Shown here: positions 20,145 through 31,628 of the stretch, piece after piece
Numbering within the stretch: the first letter of the stretch is position 1
Layout of the letters: every line of letters starts with the position of its first letter
Assembly (NCBI GenBank): GCA_016748015.1
Contig: JAAOMT010000352.1
Span: forward strand, 62,001 to 126,000
From: Geosiphon pyriformis
Taxonomy: Eukaryota; Glomeromycota; Glomeromycetes; Archaeosporales; Geosiphonaceae
Direction: 5' to 3'
DNA length: 64,000 nt
Made by a program: the position numbers and the translations under genes
The notes under the pieces: model-generated
Database searches by the model: none
The model's input: the letters and a program-made list of their open reading frames with translations, nothing else
Told to the model about the DNA's origin: nothing

Positions 20145-20937
20145 TATTACTTATAGAATATAAGAAGTATATTAGCATATAAATTAACCAATCAAAAGTA
20201 GCTGTAGTAAATATGGAATTCCAGAATTCCTCTCAAAAGAAATTTCAGGATTCTTGTACAAAGAATTGCAGGATTCCAGAATTCCAGGATTCCTCTTAAA
20301 AAAATTGCAGAATTCTTGGTGTGAAAAATTAAGAAATTGAGAAATCTCAATTATGTATATATATTGGTAGCATTAGAAGTAAAAAAGGCAGACCTCCCAG
20401 TTTAGATTTGATCTAAGCAACCTTCTACATCACAAATATCAAATAAATAATTATTCACTATATCAAATCCATTCTTTACTATCAACACTTTATGTTGATA
20501 GTAATTGATACTTAATTATACTAGAACAATAGCTCTTGATCATGGCTATTGATAAAATACTAACTTTTATTGCCTTGGCTTATTTTTTTATTTTTTTTTA
20601 TTTTTTTTATTTCTTTTGTTGTATACTAATTGATTAAAAAATTAAAAGCACTGAGTTATTAACATCAAGGATTGTCTGATAAAAGACCCCTGCAAGTGGA
20701 TAGAGCACATAAAAGAATTACAGATTATTTATTAGAAGAGTACTGGCTATCAAGCTGAAGAAAAAAATTGACAGAATTATGATTCTAAGAAGCTACAGAT
20801 AAACAACTATTGAATCTCTGTTCATTATACAAAAAACTCAACCAAAACCTTCAGATTACTATCATCACAAATAGCTTCTGAGCACCAAGTTACAGGTTGT
20901 TATTTGATTTTGAGACCCCAAATAATCACTTGTAACA
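20145..20937 (+). repeat. 3' LTR of A3
   Basis: 793 bp, starting TATTACTTATAG (start TG mutated to TA) and ending CACTTGTAACA, followed by TSD TCAC. It contains the AATTCC palindrome array (20218-20310), a TATATATA stretch near 20356 and a U5 with GAGCACCAAGTTACAG near 20879. Confidence 0.9.
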
Positions 20938-21336
20938 TCACCTTGGCTTATTTTTCTTATTTTTCTTTATTTTCTTTTTTCTTGTTTATTTTCTTTGTTG
21001 TTTGTTAACTTGATTAAAAAGAATTACATGTGGAGATACTGACGTCAGGATATAGCACTGGTAAAAAACCCAGAAATAAGAGTAAACACTTGGAATTAAA
21101 GATATCTTACCAGGAGGATCACCAGCCATTATGCTTAGAAAAAAATTAACGAAACTGCAGTTTCAGAAAGCTATGGATAAAACTATCAATTGAATTTCTG
21201 TCTATTGTACAAAAGACTCAACAAAAAACCTTCAGCAACTACACCTTCAGAAATTACTAACATCAACATATATTAACTAAGCACCAAGTTACAGATTTGT
21301 TATTTGATTTGAAACCTCAAATAAGTATTTGTAACA
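20938..21336 (+). repeat. Solo LTR A2, right half
   Basis: Continues A2 from CTTGGCTTATTTTTC after the TCAC duplication and ends GTATTTGTAACA. It is followed by ATGC (21337-21340), the partner of 1627-1630. Its U5 has AAGCACCAAGTTACAG near 21278. Confidence 0.85.
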
Positions 21337-24300
21337 ATGCTTTTAATTTTGGTAATTGCCATTCTCCATATTTTGTTATTATCATATAAACAACTATCCA
21401 AACATTTTACAGCTCTCCTCCAAGCAGGCATTTTTTTTTTATCTAATTACTTATGAGAATTATGTATTGACAAAATTTGTCACATGTTCCTCCATAACTA
21501 GAAATGTTGTTCTATATTCTTTTGTCTAAGAAAGTTTCTCTACAAGCAAGACATGATTTATTGTTCTATTTTTCTTGTCTTTTTGGTCATCTAAAGCATT
21601 CAAGGACATATAAGTGGCAGTAATATTTTGTGACCATTAGTCATTCCTTATTATTGCTATAACATGTACTCATTGTTGATGATTTCTTGCCATAATCAAT
21701 GCAAATTAATTTGGATCAATAATAGTTTGGGTGGTATTAAGTGGTAATGGTATATAATGTATATGTGAATGTGGTTGTTTGGGGTTTTTTTTCTTTTTTT
21801 TGCTTTCTCTTTTCCTTTTCTTTCTATATAAGTATTAGTAATAATTTATTGTATTCTTCTTTAGTCCATAATACCTAATATATTTTCCAGATAGGGTTTT
21901 TTTTTTCTCAAGCTTAATTAGTGGCTGTTTGTTAGTGGTGGTCTTAAAATGACCACAAATGGTTGGCACTCATATGTTCTGACTGTTTTGGCTTAGTTGT
22001 AATTCTTGGGTATTTCAGTTAAATACCATGTTGGTTTTAGACAACCAGTTATTACCAATAAGAGTTTGGTACTGGATAACTTCCATAATGAGAACTTTTA
22101 TGGATGTGATAATATTATTAACTTCAAACAGAAAGTTGTCAATCTCACCAATAGAAGTTTTAGTCGTTTCATTGGCTGTAATAATTTTGGTGCTAATAGT
22201 ACAATTAACTTAGCAACTTAATTAGTTTATGAGTTATTGTACAATAATGCTGCCAGTTAATCTACTGTCTAGAATCAGTTTAATGAACTGATTATCAACT
22301 TTGGCATTAGTATATATTGTAATAATGAATTTTGATTTAAGAATGACTTCACTAAATAGAGGCATTTTGACTGGTTTTTTTAATTTAAAAGAAAAAATTG
22401 CAGCTAATAATTCATTGTTAATAATAATTGCTGAAAGTATGTTGTTAGTAAGTATTTGTTTCTAATTAGTTTTTGGTTTGTTGAATTGAGTATTTTCTGG
22501 GGTAACTAAAAGACTTAAATAGTTCTGAAAGCTTGGATTTTGGTTGTATCTAGTTCTCAAACTTTACTAACATGATTCTAAAGGCTGTTGTAATAAGTTA
22601 AGGATCAGTTGGTGGATTACTATTGCTAATTGCCAGTTTTGTTGGGTGTAGGTAATTCTTAGTCTTGGATTTTCAAACATTTGAACTGAGTTTTATGGTG
22701 GTGTTTGGAAGGGTTGAGATTGATAGATAACCTGTGGCTGCAGTTAATAAATAACTGGGGCTAAAATTTGATAGATTAGAGATATATATATTGGTTGTTG
22801 TATTATTTGTAAGTAATAGAGTTGATATTAATCTTAATTTGGGAAATAATTTGGAATTTGAAATTAACAATTAGAATTTTGATATTGGTTTTCTGATTGT
22901 TAATTATTAACTCTAGTATGACAATTTATTTTTAAATGGCCTTGTTTACCATAATTATAGCAAATGCATGTTTTTAATTGCCATGATTAATTTGCTGCTG
23001 ATAATAGATGTGATGGATTCTAAAATTGATTTGGGTTTCTCTAATTTTCACAATGTTGTGGCAGCTGATAGATTGCTAGATTGTTGTTGTTAGCTAAGTA
23101 TCTCTCTATTTTCTGGTTGATTAACTTATTAAATTGTTTTAGTTTAAAATCTAGTTCAGATAATCTATTTATTACTAGATTTATGGCTTGGGTGTGATTG
23201 GCTTTTAATTCAGCTAATTCAAAGTTTTTGGTATGAGTAACTGTATTTTGGAGCATATTTAGGTGCATTAGGTGTATTTTTTGCAATAAACTGCTGTAAA
23301 GGCCTTGAATGAATTAATTTAAGATCTGTAGTGCTGTAAAATAGTCAGTTTTAATTGTCTGAATTTGGCATGGATTTCTGTGAAAATGTTCTAAGTAAAT
23401 AGTAATTGCTTCAGTAATAACTAAGTAATTAATACTATTATGATTGTTAAAATATTGTAAGAATGTGATTTTGAATGTGTTAAAATCTTGGAATTTGTTT
23501 ACAAAATTTTGGTATCATGAATTGGCTGTATTTTGGAGAAAATATGAGATTGTTTGAAGGACTTTGGCATTATCCCACCCATTAACTGTGATGGCTTTTT
23601 CTATATTGTTGAGTCATATTTGGACATCATTTTTTTTACTAGTAAATTTTTCGAGTTTTATAATTAGAGCATAGACTATTGGTGCTAGTAGTAGTTGTTG
23701 TTGTTGAAGTTGTTGCTAAAGTAGTGGTTGTAACTGTTGTTGTTGCTGTTCGGCAATTAGTGCAACTGGTGGTAAATCAATTACAATTACTGAAAATAAG
23801 TTTTGGAAAACAATAGGAGTAAAATTTGGATTGTTTTAATTTTATTGAGTTAAAACAATCAGGTTTTGAATTTCCAGGTTTTCTAAAATTGAGTTTTAAT
23901 AAGTAAATTTCTGATTTTTATTTCCTTTTCTTCCAAATCAGTTATTTCTCAAGGACTAGCAGCTCTGAAATTAGGTTAAGGTGGCAGTAATTAAAATTCA
24001 AATGGTGTTGGTGATCATGATTTAAATTTTTTAAAGTAATCATCATAAGTTTCCAATAAATTGGCTTTTTTTTGGTTGTTTTAAAATGTTATTTTTGCTA
24101 ATGGTATTTTCACAGTTAATGTGGATGCACCTACTGATGTTATGTTGATGGTACTTTTTGGTGTATAATAGTATAATAAGTGAATAGGGAAAACTATTCT
24201 TGGTTTTTTTTAAGTAAGTTGTTGTATCTTTTTTGGTGTTTTTGTTGGTGTTTGTAGTTTTTTTTTATTTGCAAAGATAATAGAAAATTTTTGTTATGTG

Positions 24301-24644
24301 TAATTTCCAATTTTTTTATTTATTTCTGTAATTGTTGGTACAACAAATGATTTGAGGGCAGTGTGGTGCTTTGGAATAATTTACTGTTAAAGTTGTTGAG
24401 AGCAGTTTTTAAATCTTCTTTAGCTCTTATATATAATTTAATTTTTTCATTGATGTAGAAATTGAAAGCTGATTCTGCTGGCCAGTTGTTACTTGTTAAT
24501 TCAAGATAATTTTTATAATGCTAAAATAAGAATTTCACGAATCCTAAATGGTTTTTTCCTATACTTTCTTGGTCTATTACTTTTCAAAATGATTGTTGTT
24601 AGTGCTGGTTTTCTATTAGATTATACTTCACAAGAAGCACCAAA
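21337..24644 (-). pseudogene. A1 Gypsy element, right part: linker, protease and gag (broken)
   Basis: Minus strand, reading from 24644 down: leader, gag N-terminus, gag domain, a Cys-Tyr-modified zinc knuckle (about 22915-22960, CYNYGKQGHLKINC with the second Cys changed), a Pro/Gln spacer, and protease near 22200-22330 where Asp-Ser-Gly has become Asp-Ser-Arg. The linker follows down to the A2 insertion. The longest open pieces are 23041-23286 and 22673-22870. It aligns with 2922-6345 of A3. The element continues at 1630. Confidence 0.85.
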
Positions 24645-25514
24645 TGTTACAAATAATTATTTAGAATGTAGATACAAATAACAAATACATAACTTGGTGC
24701 TTAATAAGTAATCTGAAAGTTTTTGTATCTAAAGATTTTTGTGAAGTTTTTTGTATAATAAACAGAGATTCAATAGTTGTTTTTAGTAGTTTTCTAGAAT
24801 TGCAATTTTGTTATTTTCTTTTTTAGCTTGGTAACTGGCAATTCTTTGATAAATAATGTTTTAAATTTAAGTGTTTACTTTCTTGTAAAGTTTTTTACCA
24901 GGCAATTTTTAATGTCAGTAACTTAGTGCTTAATCTATAATCAATTAATAAACAATAAACAAAACAAAAAAAAATAAAAAAAAATAAAAAAATAAGCAAA
25001 GACAAAAAAAAATTAATATTCTGTCAATAGCCATAATCAAGAGCTATTGGTTCAATGTATTTAAGTATCAATAACTATCAACATGAATTATTAATAAGGC
25101 AATAATAGATTGTAATTGTAATAAGTATTTTTATTAATATTTAATGTTTTCACTTCAAGTTATAGAATACTATTATATAAAGAGATGAATCTGAAATTAG
25201 AACTGGAAGTTCTAAAACTAAAATTCTGTCTTTTCTGCTTCTAATACTATCACTATATATACATAAATTTCATTGTATAAGATTTTTTGAATTTCTCAAT
25301 TCTTTAGTCAGAAATTCTGGAATTTTTGGAATCTTATAATTCCTTAAGAAGAATTCTGGAATTTTGAAATTCTGCAATTTCTTATATAAGAATTTTGTAA
25401 TTCTAGAATTCTGCAATTTCTTTAAAAAAAATCTTGGAATTTTATTTTTACTATGTTTATTCTAATTGGCTAATTTATGTACTAATATATAATTCCTATA
25501 TTCTATAAGTAATA
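24645..25514 (-). repeat. 5' LTR of A1
   Basis: 870 bp, minus strand. In plus orientation it starts TGTTACAAATAATT at 24645 and ends TAAGTAATA at 25514. The primer-binding site (TTTGGTGCTTCTTGTG on the minus strand) lies just left of 24645. AATTCC-type palindromes lie at about 25300-25440. The flank at 25515-25518 is CTAT; its partner is outside the window. Confidence 0.88.
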
Positions 25515-26408
25515 CTATTATCTAAAAGACAAAAGATAGTTGATTTACTAATAATAAGAGATTTGGTGATAGTATATTATATTGTTCTTTAAGTACTAAT
25601 ATTAGTTGTTTCTCTTTGTTGGAACTAATAAGTGGCAAGATGGCTGTTTTTTCTATAGGAGTGATTGCTAACTTTGTTAGAAGCTGTGCTAGTGGTGGTG
25701 TCTAAAAAAACATGTTTTTGCCAAGTTGGCTGGCTATTGGAATAAAATTTCAAAATAACAATTTGTATTCTCCTAGAGATTTTGTCCAAAGATTATTGTT
25801 ATGACCTCAGAGATACAGAGTTCTTAGAGTTCTTAGAGTTTTTAGAGTTTTTGTTTGTGTTTCTGTGAATTGATTAAATAGGATTCTACTTTCTGGTGTT
25901 TAATAGTATAACAGAGTAATTAATAAGAGAAATCTTGATTTCTTGTTAATTGTGAATTGGGCTTGCTCTTGTACAGCTGTTGTATTATTGGATTTGAACT
26001 CAGATTCTGTGAAGTCGGGCTTTGCTATTTGTCTTTTTTTTTACTTAAGAGTACTATTGTGCCATGTATTTTTCAATTTCTCTATTAATTATTTAAAAGG
26101 TCTTAGCTATGGTTTGAGTGGTGGTTTCTGTTAAGTATGTCAATAATTTTTGGTGTATTTGTTCTTCAATTCTTTTTGTGTCTATTGTTCAGTCTAGTAA
26201 ACAGTCAATTTTTGCATGTAAATATTGACAAAAATTACTTTCAGTAATAATAGCTTTAAGTAGTATTCTCAAATCTTTCCTAAAGTATTAAAATAATGCT
26301 TTTTCATATAGTAAATAATCTTTTCTTACTGTTCTAATAATTGCTACTTTTGTGAATTTTTAAGATGTTCTGTCTTTGTGAATTTTATAATCTCACAGAA
26401 AGCACCAA
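25515..26408 (-). pseudogene. Element C, leader and gag N-terminus (truncated by A1)
   Basis: On the minus strand the LTR is followed by a primer-binding site TTTGGTGCTTTCTGTGAG (26391-26408) and a leader, then broken gag-like sequence similar in layout to the A3 gag start (about 26230-25600). It stops where A1 inserted. A short array of an AGAGTTCTT unit lies at 25815-25858. The plus-strand open frame at 25943-26134 is a shadow. The rest of C would lie left of the window. Confidence 0.6.
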
Positions 26409-26454
26409 ATGTTATGAATAAACTAGGTAGAATATGGTGATAACATTTGGTGCT
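26401..26454. repeat. Perfect 15-bp inverted repeat across the LTR C/PBS border
   Basis: AGCACCAAATGTTAT (26401-26415) and ATAACATTTGGTGCT (26440-26454) are exact reverse complements with a 24-base loop. One arm is the PBS plus LTR end, the other lies inside U5. Families A and C share the arrangement. Confidence 0.9.
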
Positions 26455-27432
26455 CAAGATTTGTGTTTTTAGAGAACTTTTGATGGTTTTTTTTCAATAG
26501 GCTTATTTGATGTATTAGTGTTATTAGTCTTTAAAAATCTGTTTGATTAATATGAATTTATCTGTAAAGTTCTTTGGTTATAAGTCACAGAAAGATGTTT
26601 TGTAGTATTACAACTTTTTGTATGTAAATGTAAACTATTTTCTTCAAGCTAATGAGTACAGTTATTAAGGTCTGGTGATGTCTTTTTGCTCTTTTGGTAA
26701 GCTACCAAGATAATGTTAATATTTAAAAAAAGCTTTACTTTTTTATTAAGCTATCATAAAGTCTATTCTTAGACAGTTAATTTTTCTATATTGCTGTTTT
26801 ACAAGAAAGAATAAAAGAAAATAAAATAAAATAATAAAAAAATAATAATAAAAAAATAATAAAAAAATAAAAAAAGATAAATTAGTATTATCAATCACTG
26901 TAATTAAGAACAATTGGTCCAGATTGTTAAGAGTTTAAGACATTTATGTTAAGAGCATCTGGCCCAGAACAAAAGTACAAAACAATGATTAATATGAAAG
27001 AAACATGGAATAGTTGATAATCATATATTAATGATTTCAGGTTTCAAATAGATCCTTTATTTTTCATAAGATATAATAGTTATATGGAAAGAAAATTGAT
27101 TTTTTTTCTGGCTGGCTTTCTAATTTTTACAACTACTTGTTTTTATATATTCTTTTTGGTTTTATAAGATTGCTTTTTTCATTTTTTCATTTTTGCTAAC
27201 TATTGCTTCACTATTTCTGTTATTATTTTGTTTTTCTATATTATTATTAGTTATCTTATATTTCAACTAGTTATTTTATGCTATAATATATTATTAAGTT
27301 TTGTATTATGTTATTCTAAGTTATTATATGTTATTTTGTATTTTTTCATATTATCCTGTGTTATTTTATGTTGTCATGTTTTTGGTCACATTTTTTCCAT
27401 AACTTTGAATTGGTTTTTTTACTCAAGTAACA
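26409..27432 (-). repeat. LTR of family C
   Basis: 1024 bp on the minus strand. The minus-strand start is TGTTACTTGAGT at 27432 and the end ATTCATAACA at 26409. It is homologous to the plus-strand LTR at 55474-56444. It contains an A-rich run (26815-26880) and an ATAAAATAAC-type minisatellite (about 27240-27375). It interrupts LINE2 ORF1; the right flank is TCAT at 27433-27436. Confidence 0.85.
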
Positions 27433-28700
27433 TCATCAACTTAAGAAATCATATTACTGATTTTAAAAACTGTACAGCCAGAAGGAAAATTAACCAACTT
27501 GGTCTTAAATTTATTATAAAATAAAATAGTTTTATTTTAATTAATCAAAGAGAGAATTCTAATACTATTCTTGTTTATTAACATTAACCAATAAATCAAA
27601 GCAAACACAGCAACATTTAGCTTCTTAAAATAAACAACAATATATTACTAAACATCAACAGATTTTAGTACAATACAAATAATTTCACCAAAAACATTAA
27701 ATGCTGTTTTAATATTAACAATAAACATATTTAAAAACATATTATGTAGTACAACAGCAGCAGAAAAAAAAACACTCTTAGAAACCATTAAATATTTGGC
27801 AATCTTAAGAATGGTCAAGTAAATAGAACTTATAAATTCAACCAAAAAAGCAGCTTCTAAAGACTCTTGAAAAGCAAACTTCACATAAAAGAGCTTTATA
27901 TTGTCTTTTAATACTGACTTTACACCTAAAAAACCATATATAAACTGGAAAATAGTTTTAACATAAGCCAATTTAATCTTGAAAGTAATACTAAACACTA
28001 AAGTAAAGGCCATTCTATCTAGCAAATCTTTAATGACTAGTAATGGTTTCTTAGACATTACTAGTGGCAACACTAAAAACCAAAGAAAAAATTAAGTTAA
28101 TTTCTATCTGATCAGTTCAGTTCTCAAAAACAGATAATTTAACAAAAGACTGTTGTTTTGCTTCTAAAACTGACAATAATTTGCCAAAGAAAACCACATT
28201 TAACAACATAGCCAATAATTAATTTTGGCCTATTTTAAATGACATGTCAGATAATATAATAAAAATTTCATTTAAGATCTTATTAAAAACTACAAAAGAG
28301 TTTAATATAACAATAATAGAGGCAAACAATTGCTTTTATTTTTTGAATTTTCAGTTTTTTTAATTATTTTTTTTAAAAAAAAAGTACTAACAGCATCTGA
28401 TATAAAAACTACAAAAGAAAAAACCAGCTTGTTAACTAGTTTGTTATTAAAAAATTTGAAGGTCTTTGAAGAAATAAAGGCAACACTAAGGCTAATTTAA
28501 GTGTATTTTTTAAGAGAACTTTAACTGGTAAAAAACCAGCCAAAAATAAAGAAAATGCTTTAACAGCTACCAAAAGCAGCTTTTTACTATTACTAACTAA
28601 AAAAAAAGCTTTTAAAATATTCTGTCTAATTGTTTTTACAACAGAAAAAATTTCTCTGGTTAAAACTTTGTAAGATACCAAAGAAAAAATACCAGTTGTA
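27433..28700 (-). pseudogene. LINE2 ORF1 fragment (RRM-like)
   Basis: Minus strand. The open pieces 28436-28681 and 27648-28073 and the stretch down to 27433 read as one ORF1 protein. A basic, Ser/Lys-rich N-terminus (LPVKV...NNK) comes first, then a region KIKLAYVKTIFQFIYGFLG. An RRM-like domain follows (VVLHNMFLNMFIVNIKTAFNVFG, EIICIVLK), then LVNFPSGCTVFKISNMIS. It is cut by LTR C. The wording resembles LINE ORF1 proteins known from Rhizophagus. The RRM would bind element RNA. Codons are strongly AT-shifted, with stops at Trp and Gln positions. Confidence 0.7.
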
Positions 28701-28869
28701 GCTTTTTTACTCTTTATTCTAATTGTGATTATAAAATTAAAAAGACAAAGAGTTTTTCTAATTTTATTATATAATATTAACTATAATATTAAAAATAAAA
28801 GTAAAAAGTTTTTGAACTTTTATACTAATACTTTAAAGATAAAATAGTTTAATTTTGAAAAGATATGGT

Positions 28870-30903
28870 TTTTTTTTTATAAGAATAATAATGTTTTTAG
28901 TTTTTTACCACTTTTGTTAACTGGTTTTATTTTGCAATTAGATCTTATATTAAAGAAAAAAAAGTTTTGATTTGGTTAAATTATTTACATTAAACATTAA
29001 TTTTGTAACTGTATTTAATAAAAATTTAAATAAAAAAGTCAAGTCTATTAAAAAAATGTTTTATTAAATTAATAATTTTAGAAAAATATCAGTTTTTTTA
29101 AAATTTTAAGACATTATTTGGACTTTGTTTATATTTAAAGCTAGTTTAAAAGCTATTAAGCAGTTAACTATAAAAAAATTTTAGTTAATATTAATTTAAA
29201 AAAAATCAATATTAGATTAGATTAAAAAATTATAATTAAGAAAATTTCAGTAGATCTTCTTAAATTAGTGTTTAAATTAATATTATTTAAGTTTAACAAA
29301 ATTGTTTTTATTAAAATACAACTTATTAGTCTTTAACAAAAAGCTTTAATTAAATTTGAAAGTTTTAAAGTTACTAATTTAATTGTTTTTAAATAATTAA
29401 TTTTGTTAAAAAAAAATTTAGTACATGTTGTCAAAGCCAATATTAACAAACAAATATAGAATTTAAAAAACTACTATTATGCTCTCTTATATATTTTGTT
29501 AATAAGTATTACTATTTATAATGTTTTAAGTTTGGTTCTAATTTATAATAAAAAAACTTGCTTTATGTCTTATAACTCTATTTTTTATATATAAACATAC
29601 TATGCTGTTATGTGTTTTGAGTTTGTTGTAGATAAAAATATTGTTATTTATTTGATTTTTGTTTTTAAAAACATTAATTTAGTTTGGGCTGATTTATTAT
29701 TTCTTAAATATATTATATATAAAAACTTAAGTTATGTTTTAAATGTTTGCAAAAATAATTTCAAATTATTTAGTTGAAATTTAAAAATATGATAAAAAAT
29801 ATCTTGTTTTTATTTATGCTAAAAAACAAGTTTTTGTATCTTATTTAGTTTTTTTAGTAATACAATCTGGGTTTTTATAATAAGTAATAGTTTAAAAACT
29901 TTTCTATTTATATCATCTTTTAATGTTTTATTAATGAATATATTAGTTAACAATCTTAAAAATAATTTTGTTATTTTGGTTTTGGCTTTTTATTAAATAT
30001 AATAGAATACTTTCTGAAATTTTTTTTAACTGTATTACTAAAATTAACTAATTTTTTTCTCTTATTGTTGTTAAACCACATAAAAAAATTATTTGTTTCT
30101 ATTATTAACTTAATAATAAACATAACTGTTAATAAGCTATTATCTATTTTTTTTGTTTTATGTATTGATTTTAGTATTTTTTAAGATATGTTTTTTAATA
30201 GATCTAAAATTTTGACTGTTAAAATTAGTAATTTAAAAACTAATATATTAGTTTTTAAAGATTTAATTAAATTAATTATAAACAAATTAAAGTTTTTTAG
30301 TTTAGATAATAGTATAGTATCTTTTTTTTGCTTCTAATAAATAGCTTAACTTAGAAAATAGTTATATATAATATTAAAGATATAAATATTTTTATTAAGC
30401 AGAATAATATTGTTAGATAATATAAAAAATCAAAAAATAATATTTTAATTATTATTAAAACCAAGTTTTATTCTAGTGTTAAATCATAAATTATAAATAA
30501 GTTTACAAATATAAAAGTATTTATTTTTGGTTTAAATTTAGGTTATTTGAGTGTTAGTATTATTTTAATTATAAATAAATACTTAATTAAATATATTTTA
30601 AAAATTTCAAAAATTCTTAATAGACTTTTATTAATCTGTTTATTATTTAAAAACAAATAATTAGTTTTTATTTTAAGTTTATATATAAAAACATTTTTAG
30701 AAAAGTGTTTAGATCAAGCAACTATTATTAATTTCTTTGTTGTCAATGTATTTAATAAGAGCATTTTTATTATTTTAGAAAATAATTTTAATAAAAATGG
30801 TATTAAGTATTGTTTTAGTTTCAAAAAATGTGTAGATTTGAATTTAATTAATTTTTTGGTTAATAATTTATTTTTTAAATTTCTTATATAAAAAAATTCA
30901 AAC
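28870..30903 (+). pseudogene. LINE1 ORF1 and endonuclease region
   Basis: Plus strand, heavily decayed. ORF1 is readable at about 28960-29790: TLNINFVTVFNKNLNKK, an RRM-like stretch SVDLLKLVFKLILFKFNKIV, ALLYILLISITIYNVLSLV, then NLVWADLLFL and a lost zinc knuckle. About 29800-30350 is spacer. The apurinic-type endonuclease follows near 30480-30900 (KVFIFGLNLGYL, then VFIIxENNFNKNG, SFKKCVDLNLIN), corresponding to the GGDFN motif with both Gly lost. No frame stays open long. The 5' end is uncertain, within 28700-28950. It continues at 31629. Confidence 0.65.
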
Positions 30904-31621
30904 TTTTATTATTATTATTATTAATATTTAATGAGCAAGATCCAAACACTATTTAGTATAATACATCAAATAATCAATCTAAACTAGGCATGAATCATGC
31001 ATTTTTTATATGTGACCAGCCACTTAAGCCAATCAGGACAACACTAAACACTTATATAAACAGAAACAAGATCCCCAATATCCGAAAAAAACAAGTGAGA
31101 CTTGCAAAATCCAAAGCTAGTACCAAATGCTTCAGTAATACCAAACAATCTAACCATACCAACAAAAAGCACTGAGGACAGCCCAAAAACCGAAACCAGG
31201 GCCAAACCATCATGTAATATCAGTCCATTCTTTTCCATAAATGCATAATGCTTAGCATGGACAACTCAAATCTCATTCCTAAAAGCAAAGCAGAAGTTAC
31301 ACACAAAGTTCACAATCTTCTGACCTGCAATCTTTGCACTTTTAAAGATAGACACAGCTTCTTAGAGCCAATTATTAAAAACAAAGCCTTTGCAAAGAAC
31401 TATACACATTACCATATTTGAAACACAGAAGAATAGCAATTGAGACACACATAAAAAGGAGTGAAAAAGACCAGAAAGCACACTTTAAGCAACTGTATGA
31501 GCATTTAACAATCAGCAGCAAACAAAATCATCTACTATATAAGAAAAAGCATAATTTGAGATCTCAATATTACCACAATACAAACATAACACACTGGGAT
31601 AACTCCTGTTATACAAGTACT
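30904..31621 (-). mobile_element. LINE3, 5'-truncated copy inserted in LINE1
   Basis: 718 bp, minus strand, flanked by TTCAAAC at 30897-30903 and 31622-31628, a 7-bp target-site duplication. It encodes only the C-terminal end of ORF2. From 31621 down to 31044: CIVLCKGFVFNNWL, IVNFVCNF, then the open piece 31044-31238 (MEKNGLILHDGLALVSVFGL). The 3' UTR follows and the copy ends in an AAT repeat tail at 30904-30925. Loss of the 5' part and a simple-repeat tail are typical of target-primed reverse transcription. It is less decayed than its host LINE1. Confidence 0.75.
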
Positions 31622-31628
31622 TTCAAAC

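Larger units (their letters stand above)
2125..20937 (+). mobile_element. Ty3/Gypsy retrotransposon A3 (near full length, interrupted by LTR D and element B1)
   Basis: A complete LTR retrotransposon: 5' LTR 2125-2905, primer-binding site, gag, protease, linker, dUTPase, RT, RNase H, integrase, C-terminal extension, polypurine tract and 3' LTR 20145-20937. TCAC duplications lie at 2121-2124 and 20938-20941. Subtracting solo LTR D (979 bp plus 4) and B1 (7988 bp plus 4) puts gag, linker, RT and integrase in a single frame. RT-RNase H-IN order and YLDD place it in Metaviridae (Ty3/Gypsy). Point stops in every domain mean it is dead. Confidence 0.92.

Noticed and set aside
26409-26443. A 35-bp TGTTAT...ATAACA unit flanked by inverted PBS copies, first read as a tiny palindromic mobile element or LTR circle junction
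   Set aside because: The same segment is the ordinary end of LTR C at 56400-56444; it is the U5/PBS inverted repeat, not a separate element.
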